Shown here one piece after another: positions 1 to 6,450 of a DNA stretch of 8,238 nt. The translations under genes were made by a program, and so were the position numbers. The stretch covers positions 1-8,238 of the forward strand of contig JASLRF010000255.1 in NCBI GenBank assembly GCA_030744095.1, given 5' to 3'. Below the pieces are notes generated by a model, which saw only the letters and a program-made list of their open reading frames with translations, had not been told where the DNA came from and did no database searches. Position 1 is the first letter of the stretch, and the number at the start of each line of letters is the position of its first letter. This DNA is from Pirellulaceae bacterium (GTDB lineage: Bacteria; Planctomycetota; Planctomycetia; Pirellulales; Pirellulaceae).

Positions 1-1
1 A

Positions 2-160
2 CCACGCCAGGTTCGTCAAGCGACCAGCGGCTATGCGATCAGTGACGATGATTGGCAAGAGATGTTCGTCTTGCTTTCGAGTCGAAAAAGACGCCACAGC
101 TGCCAGATAGATGGATCGCCAGCCCCTGCAAATCTTGCCCGTTGTCATGGCGCGCGTTAG
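2..160 (+). CDS. Possible 3' end of an unidentified upstream gene
   Basis: Frame 2 is open from the left edge to a TAG at 158-160, giving 52 codons. The first part reads like ordinary protein (for example SGYAISDDDWQEMFVLLSSR), but the last 20 or so residues have no clear protein character. I recognise no family. If real, it is the C-terminus of a gene starting outside the window, ending about 58 bp before the arrestin-like gene. It may equally be chance: 52 open codons in moderately GC-rich DNA are weak evidence. No convincing promoter or RNA gene was seen in the rest of 1-218. Confidence 0.2.
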   Translation, partial: PRQVRQATSGYAISDDDWQEMFVLLSSRKRRHSCQIDGSPAPANLARCHGAR

Positions 161-218
161 GCTGCTTGGGTATTTGTAGGCTTGGATTGCAAAATGGATT
201 CAGATAGGTCGCCTGAAC

Positions 219-1178
219 ATGGCAAATCAGATTCGAATTCAACCACCTGTCGAGACGCTGGTTCGTGGCCAGAAGACAACCGTGCCAATTGCGCTAATAC
301 TGGAGCAACGGTTGAAAACGCGTGGCATTCACACAAGATTCTTGGGTGCCGAGGAAACGAAGGCGGTCTACACGACAACCAGCACCGATTCGAAGGGACA
401 TGTGACGACGCAAACGCACACTGCCGTGCAACATGTGGAGATCACGTCCCAGGACCATTTGCTCGCAGGCAACGAAAAGATGGGGTTCTTCGGCAATATG
501 TCCGATGCGATGGCGACGGTGTTTGGTGCCGGCAAACATGACACGCTGGAGCCAGGCGAACACGAGTTCAGCGTTGAGATCTCGATCCCCGAAGATGCGC
601 CCGCGACCCACGTGGGGCAGAAGTGCCGCGTCTTCTATGAACTTTCGATCCACGTCGACGTACCGGCTGGATTCGATTTAAAGGCCACACAGGGGTTTCT
701 GGTCGAACCGCTGCCAGTGCCCCAACACAAGACCGCACCAGTTCGCACGCGATACCCGGACGACGCCGGGCGCGGCCTGTTTGATTCACTGGTCAGTCCC
801 GATGTGCGCATAGAGATGGCCTTGGTGGCAGATAGATATCGACCTCACGAAACGATCGAGGGGATCTTTACGATCGAGCCCGAACAATCACTCACCTGCC
901 GGCGGATACTCGTCCAACTGATCGGGATCGAAAGCAGCGAGGCCCACGGTCACAAGGACCGATATATTCACCAAGGAGAAGCGCTCGACCTGGGCGCTCC
1001 GGGGACGCTGACCGGCACCTACTCCCAGGAGTTCTCACTGCCCGCCGAGATCAGCGCGCCGTTGACGGCAACTGGCAGGCAATTCTCCGTTGATTGGTTC
1101 GTGCAGGTCCAGCTGGATGTGCCGTGGGCTAGAGACCCAAAGATCCGCACGCCGATCGAGCTGATATCCGGTATTTGA
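219..1178 (+). CDS. Arrestin-like / Spo0M-like beta-sandwich protein
   Basis: The 319-residue product has no signal peptide or membrane segment and is predicted cytoplasmic. Its pattern resembles the two-domain arrestin fold (arrestin_N, Spo0M, Vps26 relatives). The N-terminal half (about 1-165) has the 'RG' turn followed by a strand (TRGIHTRFLGAEE, 33-45), a polar Thr/His-rich loop (about 50-70), then 'LLAG' and the 'LEPGEHEFSVEISIPEDAP' segment that matches the arrestin G-x-H-x-F-x-F-x-x-x-[IL]-P signature. A second beta-rich domain runs from about 190 to 319 (RIEMALVADRYRPHETIEG onward, ending in a VQVQLDVPWARD strand). The fold is a scaffold or adaptor; no catalytic residues are evident and the partner is unknown. 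The ATG at 219 is preceded by no good Shine-Dalgarno. The gene converges on the RNase HI gene. The call rests on sequence pattern only. Confidence 0.65.
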   Translation: MANQIRIQPPVETLVRGQKTTVPIALILEQRLKTRGIHTRFLGAEETKAVYTTTSTDSKGHVTTQTHTAVQHVEITSQDHLLAGNEKMGFFGNMSDAMATVFGAGKHDTLEPGEHEFSVEISIPEDAPATHVGQKCRVFYELSIHVDVPAGFDLKATQGFLVEPLPVPQHKTAPVRTRYPDDAGRGLFDSLVSPDVRIEMALVADRYRPHETIEGIFTIEPEQSLTCRRILVQLIGIESSEAHGHKDRYIHQGEALDLGAPGTLTGTYSQEFSLPAEISAPLTATGRQFSVDWFVQVQLDVPWARDPKIRTPIELISGI

Positions 1179-1273
1179 TCGAGATGGCTAACGGGACGAA
1201 TGGGACCTCCAGTCTGCTGACAAACGGAGGAACCGCGAATGAGCGCCAATGGGCGCGAATGTGGCGATGTTGT
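1179..1273. other. Convergent intergenic gap with a small hairpin
   Basis: These 95 bp separate the stops of the convergent arrestin-like and RNase HI genes. They contain a perfect 5-bp stem with a 4-nt loop, GCGCC-AATG-GGCGC, at 1243-1256. The heptamer GCGAATG is repeated at 1235-1241 and 1255-1261, flanking the hairpin. No T-run follows on either strand, so an intrinsic terminator is possible but not supported. Nothing else is visible. Confidence 0.3.
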
Positions 1274-1978
1274 CTATTTCTCACTACGCATCCAAGCTGT
1301 GGCGAGCGAATCGGCGTATTCGTTCCAGCGATAGCCCGAGTGGGCTTCAATCCACTTCAGCGGGCAATGCGGATGAGCCTTGAACAAAGCAAGAAGTGGT
1401 TTGACCAGGTCCAGATTCTTGAGCGGCTTGCCTTTGCGCGTCCAGCCTCGGTTCTCCCAGCCGAAAGCCCACTTCGTGATCGTGTCGACACAGAGTCTGC
1501 TGTCCGTAAAAACGGGGACAGCTGCGTCGTTGGGCAGCAGTTCATAGGCACTGATGAGCGCACAAAGTTCCATACGATTGTTCGTGGTTTCGCTAGAGTC
1601 GTGGCCGCAGCGTTCTTCTTTGATCTCGCCATTTTCGACCCAGACCATACCCCAACCGCCTGGACCCGGATTTGGACTGGCACTTCCGTCAGTAAAAATG
1701 CCCAAGTCGGGTCCTGCGGTGTATTTTGCCAACACTTCAGCGAGCGTCAAATTCTCTTCGCGCGGTACGGCCTTGGGTCTGGACGCCCTTTTCTTTCGAG
1801 GAACCGTCGTGGAACCTATCTTCTTCTGCGCATGTTCTCGGCAGAACTTCGGCACCCAACCGGGATATTTATTCAGCGTCTCTTGAGGAAGCTCGAACGT
1901 GGCGTCACACTTTTGGCATTGAAACGTGGGCATCGGGCAGAGATCCTGAGCGGTGATGGTATCGGCACAGATAGTCAT
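1274..1978 (-). CDS. rnhA: Ribonuclease HI with N-terminal zinc-ribbon-like segment
   Basis: RNase HI cleaves the RNA strand of RNA-DNA hybrids (R-loops, primers) in the cytoplasm using two metal ions. The 234-residue product carries all the family landmarks: TDGSASPNPGPGGWG with catalytic Asp97, TTNNRMEL with Glu137, FTDSRLC with Asp159, the His loop (EAHSGY, His213) and NEYADSLA with Asp223. A GW-rich basic segment (about 171-183) matches the substrate handle of the E. coli enzyme. The usual K-G before the catalytic His is E-A here. Ahead of the catalytic domain is an extra ~95 residues: a C-x2-C / C-x2-H set (Cys21, Cys24, Cys46, His49), then a Lys/Arg-rich linker, suggesting a zinc-bound nucleic-acid-binding module. 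I chose the ATG at 1978 because it overlaps the upstream TGA as ATGA; it has no Shine-Dalgarno. An alternative ATG at 1933 (MPTFQCQKC, AGGA 10 nt upstream) would give 219 residues. Confidence 0.9.
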   Translation of the reverse strand: MTICADTITAQDLCPMPTFQCQKCDATFELPQETLNKYPGWVPKFCREHAQKKIGSTTVPRKKRASRPKAVPREENLTLAEVLAKYTAGPDLGIFTDGSASPNPGPGGWGMVWVENGEIKEERCGHDSSETTNNRMELCALISAYELLPNDAAVPVFTDSRLCVDTITKWAFGWENRGWTRKGKPLKNLDLVKPLLALFKAHPHCPLKWIEAHSGYRWNEYADSLATAWMRSEK

Positions 1979-3072
1979 TGTCGCTGTTGTGTTTCGCACG
2001 CGGGATCCATTGGTACGGCCTGCCCAACGCGATCGATTGGCTGTGTAAACAGATAACGCCACACATCTTCATGTTTGTATTTTCCCGTCGCCTTGTCTCG
2101 GTTGGCCCGCTTGCCAGGCACCACGGAACTATGCGCGCGATTGGCGTCGCCGTCGACATCGAAATCGGTGATCAGGCGGCGGGTGTTCTGATACGGCGAT
2201 TGCTGCTTATCGACGTTAACGATCGGTCCGAATCCGTGCATTCCCAGTAGTTCCCAACTACGGCAGTAATGGTCACCGATCCAGCCGCCGTCGAGAACAT
2301 GAGAAAAACCGAAGTACCGATTCTCGGGTGTGGCCGAGGGGAGTGACTGCCACGACTGGTGCTGATCGCGAGGTCCGCAAAAAGCGACAACGCGGCTGAC
2401 TTTCTGGTGCTTGGCAAAGCGGGCCGCAGTCGTTGATCCGTGCGAACTGCCGGCCATGACTATATCCTCCCAGCGCAGCGACTGGCGATCTTCGCTAAGG
2501 AAATGGCTCCAGCGGCCTTGTGGATTCTCCTTGTCGAGCCACTTTACGAATTGCAGGGCGCGCTCCATCATCCCGTCCGGCTGAGGAATCTCGACATCGT
2601 CGCTGAAGTCCTCGCCAGTTGCAGCCTCTAGGCGAATGTTGCCACGACAGTGCTCGCCGACTGGTTTCTCGCGGCAACAAATAGAGAACCAACGATTGGC
2701 GTAGTGGACTCGAAGCGCGTGCAGGCCGTACGAATTGAGTCGTGAGAAAAGCTGTTCGTTATGACCCATCAACCAAATCACCAACTTGCCACGCGGCGGC
2801 ACGCGGGTGTCAACCGACGCCTGCTGAAGATCTGCCACCGCCCCCGAGCTGGACTCGATCAGAAAACCGATTTCCGGATGCGCTTTCACACGCGGATCAA
2901 TCTTGCTGGCCCGTCCGGCAAGCTGATAACGCTGTGGCCGCGTGTCGTCAAAAGCAAGCGGTTTCGTTGCGGAACGCACGGTCGCGGCTGTTTGAGCGCA
3001 GGCATCGAACGTCCATGACCAGGCACTCAAGGCCAGTGTGGCGGAAGTGAGTAGGCGGCAATAGCGAATCAT
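1975..3072 (-). CDS. Secreted BPSS1187-like alpha/beta hydrolase
   Basis: The 365-residue product begins with a Sec signal peptide (basic MIRYCR, hydrophobic 7-20, likely cleavage near Ala-Cys-Ala 24-26), so it is probably exported. The mature part looks like the alpha/beta hydrolase proteins named after BPSS1187: a strand KLVIWLMGHN (96-105), a cysteine-bearing segment ICCREKPVGEHC (131-142), then the nucleophile elbow MAGSSHGSTTAARFA with G-S-S-H-G and nucleophile Ser210. His314 or His334 (the latter in KHEDVWRYLF) and Asp305/307/309 are candidates for the rest of the triad. The substrate is unknown; the chemistry is presumably ester or related hydrolysis. The start is supported by GAAGG at 3080-3084, 7 nt before the ATG. 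The TGA overlaps the RNase HI start (ATGA), so the two are probably cotranscribed. The family name is from memory of the pattern; the hydrolase call is firmer. Confidence 0.75.
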   Translation of the reverse strand: MIRYCRLLTSATLALSAWSWTFDACAQTAATVRSATKPLAFDDTRPQRYQLAGRASKIDPRVKAHPEIGFLIESSSGAVADLQQASVDTRVPPRGKLVIWLMGHNEQLFSRLNSYGLHALRVHYANRWFSICCREKPVGEHCRGNIRLEAATGEDFSDDVEIPQPDGMMERALQFVKWLDKENPQGRWSHFLSEDRQSLRWEDIVMAGSSHGSTTAARFAKHQKVSRVVAFCGPRDQHQSWQSLPSATPENRYFGFSHVLDGGWIGDHYCRSWELLGMHGFGPIVNVDKQQSPYQNTRRLITDFDVDGDANRAHSSVVPGKRANRDKATGKYKHEDVWRYLFTQPIDRVGQAVPMDPACETQQRQ

Positions 3073-3247
3073 GTTGAGACCTTCATCTCTTGTTGTGAGA
3101 ATTGTGGAGGATTAAGCGCCTATTCTGTGTCAATCGATGTCCAAGAGGCTTGAGAATGAGTGCGCAGCTGACTCTCAGAATTGGGCTGAAAATCCCAGCA
3201 ATTATACATTGCAAACCTCACATTGATTCCAAAGCAACGCATAGCTC
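3073..3247 (-). promoter_or_regulatory. Intergenic gap with candidate promoter and weak hairpins
   Basis: This 175-bp gap lies between the mqnD stop and the BPSS1187-like gene. On the minus strand a consensus TATAAT lies at 3206-3201, about 130 nt before the ATG at 3072. The best -35-like box, TTGGAA at 3232-3227, is spaced 20 nt away, which is too long for a good sigma70 promoter. Just downstream of mqnD there is a bulged inverted repeat (AATTG...CAATT outer arms with inner GG/CC, 3179-3203) and a 4-bp stem CTGA-CTC-TCAG (3168-3178). Neither has a U-tract, so termination is not supported. The gap most likely separates the mqn unit from the hydrolase/RNase HI unit. Confidence 0.3.
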
Positions 3248-4135
3248 TCAGTCGCCAAATACTTCAATGGCGGTCGTTGCATCATCTGCGAGTCCAGTCG
3301 CGAGGGCTCGATCTGAGAACTGCTGCAACGCTGCCCGACCGGTGTTTCCAAGATCGTGTGTCCACTGGTTTACATACAGGTCAACGTGTTGCCAGAGAAC
3401 TGCATCATCAAGCTCTTGGGCGTATTTTCGCATGGAGGGGAGCGCCGACATCGGGTCAGCAAGCGCAAGGTCAAGCGAATCTCGAATCACGGCTTGGACA
3501 GTCGCAATCGTCTTCGGCGGCAAGGCACGCTGCGCGATGATGCCGCCCAACGGCAACGGACAATCCGTCTCGGCCTCCCAACGCGTGCCCAGATCTTCGA
3601 CCAACCCCAGACCCTGTTCCTGCCACGTAAATCGCCCTTCGTGAATGCAGACGCCAAACTCGGCTCCGCCCTGCTGTAGCTTTGGCATGATGTCAGAAAA
3701 GACGACATGCTCAATTCTGGTGGTGCCCGCATGAAACAGCTGAAACAGCAGAGCCGCTGTCGTGTGCTGCCCGGGGCACAACGTGAGCTGATCAGAATTC
3801 GAAGGTGTGGTATCGCGCGTGGCTGATAGAAGCAGCGGGCCGACGCCAAAACCCAATGCCGATCCGCTCGGTAGCACGACGGTCTTGTCGGCCAGCAACA
3901 GCGCCGCGTGGAAGCTGGCCTTGGTCACGTCAAATTCACCTCTGAACAGGCCGTCGTTGAGCTGTTGGATGTCGATCAGCTCGATGTCGAATTCCAAGCC
4001 TCGCCAGTCGACGGCTCGCGTCATCAATCCATGAAACGTGAACGTATCATTGGGACAGGTCGAGATTCCAAGTCGTATTAGTGTTGTCACGTTTTGGGTC
4101 ACATGGAGAAACAAACTGGTTGGCCACAGGCTCAT
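3248..4135 (-). CDS. mqnD: 1,4-dihydroxy-6-naphthoate synthase (MqnD)
   Basis: MqnD converts cyclic dehypoxanthine futalosine into 1,4-dihydroxy-6-naphthoate in the futalosine pathway to menaquinone; it is a cytosolic enzyme with a periplasmic-binding-protein-like fold. The 295-residue product shows the family series: GISTCPNDTFTFHGLM (23-38), the SFHAALLL segment followed by VVLPSGSALGFGVGPLLL (74-103), PGQHTTAALLFQLF (121-134), GVCIHEGRFTWQEQGLGLVEDLG (161-183) with the candidate catalytic His165, CPLPLGGIIA (192-201) and VDLYVNQWTHDLG (251-263). The ATG at 4135 overlaps the mqnB TGA as ATGA, with no Shine-Dalgarno, suggesting translational coupling. That start adds about 15 residues (MSLWPTSLFLHVTQN) before the normal family beginning. 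A GTG at 4090 (VTTLIRLGIS) would fit the usual length better, so the exact start is open. mqnA, mqnC and mqnE are not in the window. Confidence 0.95.
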   Translation of the reverse strand: MSLWPTSLFLHVTQNVTTLIRLGISTCPNDTFTFHGLMTRAVDWRGLEFDIELIDIQQLNDGLFRGEFDVTKASFHAALLLADKTVVLPSGSALGFGVGPLLLSATRDTTPSNSDQLTLCPGQHTTAALLFQLFHAGTTRIEHVVFSDIMPKLQQGGAEFGVCIHEGRFTWQEQGLGLVEDLGTRWEAETDCPLPLGGIIAQRALPPKTIATVQAVIRDSLDLALADPMSALPSMRKYAQELDDAVLWQHVDLYVNQWTHDLGNTGRAALQQFSDRALATGLADDATTAIEVFGD

Positions 4136-4788
4136 CCCATCTGGAACATTATCGACGACGCCAGCTCTGCGACGGCCTGTAACGCCGCATCAAATTGCCA
4201 GTCTTCCCTGTTGCGGTCACCTGCGAGATTGGAGATTCCACGCGCTATGTGTAGCCGAACGTTCGCTAGCTCGCAGGCCATCGCGACCCCAAAGCCCTCC
4301 ATGTCTTCGGCCGTCGCATTCGGATATTGTCGCGTCCGGCGCTGGACATCTTCGGAAGTGGCGGAAGCCGAGCAACACGTCAGCAGTTGCCCGCCGTTGG
4401 GGCATCCCTGATGGCTGTCGACATCCAGCGAAATCTGATCCCCAATCTCAAATGACGAATCAGTCTCCTGCCATTGCGGCCATCCGAGTTCGCTGGCAGC
4501 TTGGTGTTGTTCATTCGTGCCTGCGCCGATTCCATAACAGGCGACTTGATTAAATACCACCGCAGTGCCAAGCTGTTGGCGCGGATCATAAGTTCCCGCA
4601 ACGCCAATCAGCAAGACGTGATCGGTGGTCTGCTGGCGAGCAATCAACTGCGAGGCCCGAGCGGCAGCCGCGATCGGCCCCAAGCCACACAATGCAATCG
4701 ACCAGTTGTCACGGCGCGCAAATTCGTCCAAGAGAGGTTGCAACACTGTCAATTCATGTTGTGTCGGGATGAGGAGCAGATTGGCCAA
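4132..4788 (-). CDS. mqnB: Futalosine hydrolase (MqnB)
   Basis: MqnB is a nucleoside-hydrolase-like enzyme of the MTA/SAH nucleosidase fold. It removes the base from futalosine (or the adenine form in some lineages) to give dehypoxanthine futalosine for MqnC. The 218-residue product has the expected length and landmarks: LLLIPTQHE at the N-terminus, CGLGPIAAAA (34-43), LLIGVAGTYDP (59-69), ATAEDMEGFGVAMAC (158-172) with Glu161, Asp162 and Glu164 of the substrate-binding E-D-M-E-G motif, and ARGISNLAGDRN (182-193) with the likely catalytic Asp191. The start codon is TTG (4788-4786). The same frame has a stop at 4806-4804, and no ATG lies between, so TTG (or CTG at 4800) is forced. It follows the sulfatase stop by 61 bp and overlaps mqnD by the ATGA tetranucleotide, so mqnB-mqnD are almost surely one transcript, perhaps including the sulfatase upstream. 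Confidence 0.93.
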   Translation of the reverse strand: MANLLLIPTQHELTVLQPLLDEFARRDNWSIALCGLGPIAAAARASQLIARQQTTDHVLLIGVAGTYDPRQQLGTAVVFNQVACYGIGAGTNEQHQAASELGWPQWQETDSSFEIGDQISLDVDSHQGCPNGGQLLTCCSASATSEDVQRRTRQYPNATAEDMEGFGVAMACELANVRLHIARGISNLAGDRNREDWQFDAALQAVAELASSIMFQMG

Positions 4789-4849
4789 GGTGATGGTCAG
4801 CTCTCACACGCAGTCAAGGAGTCGATGTTTCGCCACGAGACGCGCGGCC

Positions 4850-6316
4850 TCATGATTTTGAAGTGGATTTTGCGCGTTTGGAATCGTAACGTTTGCGCAT
4901 CGCTTCGATATCGAGCGGTTTTTTCGTGCGGCGGCTCCACCAGTCGGCGGCACGTTTCGGGTCCGATTGTGGATTAACCGTCGGCATTCTCGCGCCAACC
5001 TCTCGTCGCCAAGCCGCCAGTCGTTCTTGCAGGGCCACAGCCAGTTCAGGACGCAAACTTGCCTGATTCTGCTTCTCACTGATGTCGTTGGCCAGATTGT
5101 ACAGTTCAAGCCTACCGTCGGCGTAGAACTCGATCAGCTTCCAGTCTCCCATGCGAATCGCACCGGCGGGCGTCGAATGGTGATAGTGCGGGTAGTGAAA
5201 GTAGATCGCATCTCGTTTGAGCGACGCCTGCGGATCATGCAGGAGACTCACGATACTTGTCCCATCAATCGGTTGAGCCGGCAGCGTGGCACCGGCCATT
5301 TCGCAAAACGTGGGGAGAAGGTCGGAGGTTGTCGTGGGTTCGTGATTGACCGTCCCCGGTTCAACGACACCGGGCCAGCGGACGATCAATGGGACGCGGA
5401 TACCACCTTCATACAATGTTCCTTTTTCGTCGCGTAATGGGATGTTTGTGGAAACCGTTTCGCCAACGCCGGTGTAGATCTTCTGTAATCCACCGTTATC
5501 GGATGCAAAGACAACGATCGTAGTATCGGCTAGTTTGAGCGCGTCGAGTTTCTGAAGGATTCGCGCGACGCTCGTGTCCAGATCTTCGACCATGGCCGCG
5601 TAGATCGGATGATTGACGCCTATTGCCGGTTTCGGTTTCTTTTCGTACTTGGCGATCGTCGCTGCATTCCCTTCGACGGGGATATGGACCGCATGATGGG
5701 AAACGGTCAGGAAGAACGGTTCGTCTTGATGCTGCTCGATGAACCAGAGTGACGCGTCGGTGAGAAGGTCGATCCTCTTGGGGCCGGGTTTGGGATTCTT
5801 CCGCCACTGTCGGAAAGGCTTGCCAAGCTGCCGTTCGGTGACCTGATAACCATGTTTGTCCGGCTGGTGTTCCCGGTCATTGCCGACGTGCCACTTGCCG
5901 AAGTGGCCAGTTGCATAGCCGGCCGCTTGCAGGGCGTCGCCAGGTGTTCGCACGCCGTCTTTCAAATGATGGTCAATCTCGGGCACAACCAGCCGTTCAA
6001 ATGGACGCCAGTGCCCGGGGATGAAATCGGTAATGCCCGTTCGTGCCGAATACTGACCGCTGAGGATGGTAGAACGCGTGGACGAGCAAACGGGGGTGGC
6101 GTAAAAGTTGGAGAACTTCATGCCCTGACTGGCCAATGCATCGAGGACCGGTGTCTCGTGGAACGCGTGTCCGTAGCAGGCGAGATCCGGCCAGCCCATG
6201 TCGTCAGCCAATATGAAAACGATATTGGGGCGTTCTTGAGCGCCAAGAGGCTGATCAACTTGCCACATCGCGGCAGCGGTCAGCAGAGAAACGATCAGGT
6301 GGGTGAAGCGATGCAT
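4850..6316 (-). CDS. Secreted arylsulfatase-type sulfatase with atypical C-S-S-T-R site
   Basis: This is a type I (formylglycine-dependent) sulfatase that hydrolyses sulfate esters; in planctomycetes such enzymes commonly act on sulfated polysaccharides, but the substrate here cannot be read. The 488-residue product has a signal peptide (about 1-26, ending LGA before QERPN), placing it outside the cytoplasm. Metal-site and active-site pieces are in order: ADDMGWPD (Asp38, Asp39), the site C-S-S-T-R at 77-81, GKWHVG (Lys141, His143), SHHAVHIP (206-213), FASDNGG (Asp273, Asn274) and DEKGTLYEGGIRVP (Lys298). The usual C-x-P-x-R has Ser instead of Pro at the third position. The C-terminal region includes the typical GDWKLIEFYADGRLELYNL segment. 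The tail (about 465-488) is Lys/Arg-rich. The ATG has no Shine-Dalgarno, and a nested inverted repeat ends 26 nt upstream. Downstream, mqnB follows after 61 bp. Confidence 0.93.
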   Translation of the reverse strand: MHRFTHLIVSLLTAAAMWQVDQPLGAQERPNIVFILADDMGWPDLACYGHAFHETPVLDALASQGMKFSNFYATPVCSSTRSTILSGQYSARTGITDFIPGHWRPFERLVVPEIDHHLKDGVRTPGDALQAAGYATGHFGKWHVGNDREHQPDKHGYQVTERQLGKPFRQWRKNPKPGPKRIDLLTDASLWFIEQHQDEPFFLTVSHHAVHIPVEGNAATIAKYEKKPKPAIGVNHPIYAAMVEDLDTSVARILQKLDALKLADTTIVVFASDNGGLQKIYTGVGETVSTNIPLRDEKGTLYEGGIRVPLIVRWPGVVEPGTVNHEPTTTSDLLPTFCEMAGATLPAQPIDGTSIVSLLHDPQASLKRDAIYFHYPHYHHSTPAGAIRMGDWKLIEFYADGRLELYNLANDISEKQNQASLRPELAVALQERLAAWRREVGARMPTVNPQSDPKRAADWWSRRTKKPLDIEAMRKRYDSKRAKSTSKS

Positions 6317-6342
6317 GAGGGGGCTCGATTTTCAAAAGTGTT

Positions 6343-6394
6343 GGGTGCATGAAATGCACCGTGAGGTATCCCATCCGGTGCATTTCATGCACCC
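6343..6394. repeat. REPIN-like nested palindrome
   Basis: Two 19-bp arms, GGGTGCATGAAATGCACCG (6343-6361) and its exact reverse complement (6376-6394), flank a 14-nt spacer. Each arm is itself a near-palindrome: GGTGCAT-GAA-ATGCACC (6344-6360) and GGTGCAT-TTC-ATGCACC (6377-6393), each a 7-bp stem with a 3-nt loop. The element can therefore fold as one 19-bp hairpin or as two small ones. This is the layout of a REPIN (two REP palindromes in inverted orientation), which elsewhere is mobilised by RAYT transposases; no RAYT gene is in the window. It lies between the DUF1028 gene and the sulfatase start, in the sulfatase leader or promoter region. Being dispersed in the genome is an inference. Confidence 0.7.
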
Positions 6395-6397
6395 TAC

Positions 6398-6417
6398 TAA
6401 CTGCCAATGTAACTGCC
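6398..6417. repeat. Short direct repeat TAACTGCC x2
   Basis: TAACTGCC occurs at 6398-6405 and again at 6410-6417, separated by AATG, for a 12-bp period. It sits between the nested palindrome and the GC-rich inverted repeat behind the DUF1028 gene. It could be remnant of an insertion or of slippage, or part of a larger dispersed element; an 8-bp pair may also be chance. Confidence 0.35.
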
Positions 6418-6422
6418 GCGGG

Positions 6423-6450
6423 AGGCCAAAGCGACCACGGTCGCGGGCCT
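6423..6450 (-). terminator. GC-rich inverted repeat at the DUF1028 stop
   Basis: The arms AGGCC (6423-6427) and GGCCT (6446-6450) enclose a perfect inner repeat GCGACC-AC-GGTCGC (6431-6444), with a small internal loop (AAA against G). The structure begins within the TAG stop of the DUF1028 gene. On the minus strand it could act as a transcript end or block, but no T-run follows, so a classical intrinsic terminator is not shown. It may instead belong with the adjacent palindrome as a single dispersed repeat unit. Confidence 0.4.

Noticed and set aside
1243..1256. Hairpin GCGCC-AATG-GGCGC as an intrinsic terminator
   Set aside because: The stem is only 5 bp and no T-run follows on either strand.
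1175..2056. Long plus-strand frame (293 codons)
   Set aside because: It lies opposite the RNase HI gene, whose catalytic motifs are all intact; the plus-strand translation has no recognisable domain.
1979..2062. Upstream ATG at 2062 for RNase HI
   Set aside because: It would overlap the hydrolase gene by about 88 bp, and the added 28 residues (MALSVYTANRSRWAG...) show no family similarity; the ATGA start at 1978 is simpler.
3102..3644. Plus-strand frame across the mqnD 3' end and the gap
   Set aside because: It overlaps the well-conserved mqnD on the other strand and reads as low-complexity Ser/Arg-rich sequence.
4804..5109. Minus-strand frame upstream of mqnB, in the same frame as mqnB
   Set aside because: It overlaps the sulfatase C-terminus, ends at the stop just before the mqnB TTG, and has no family features.
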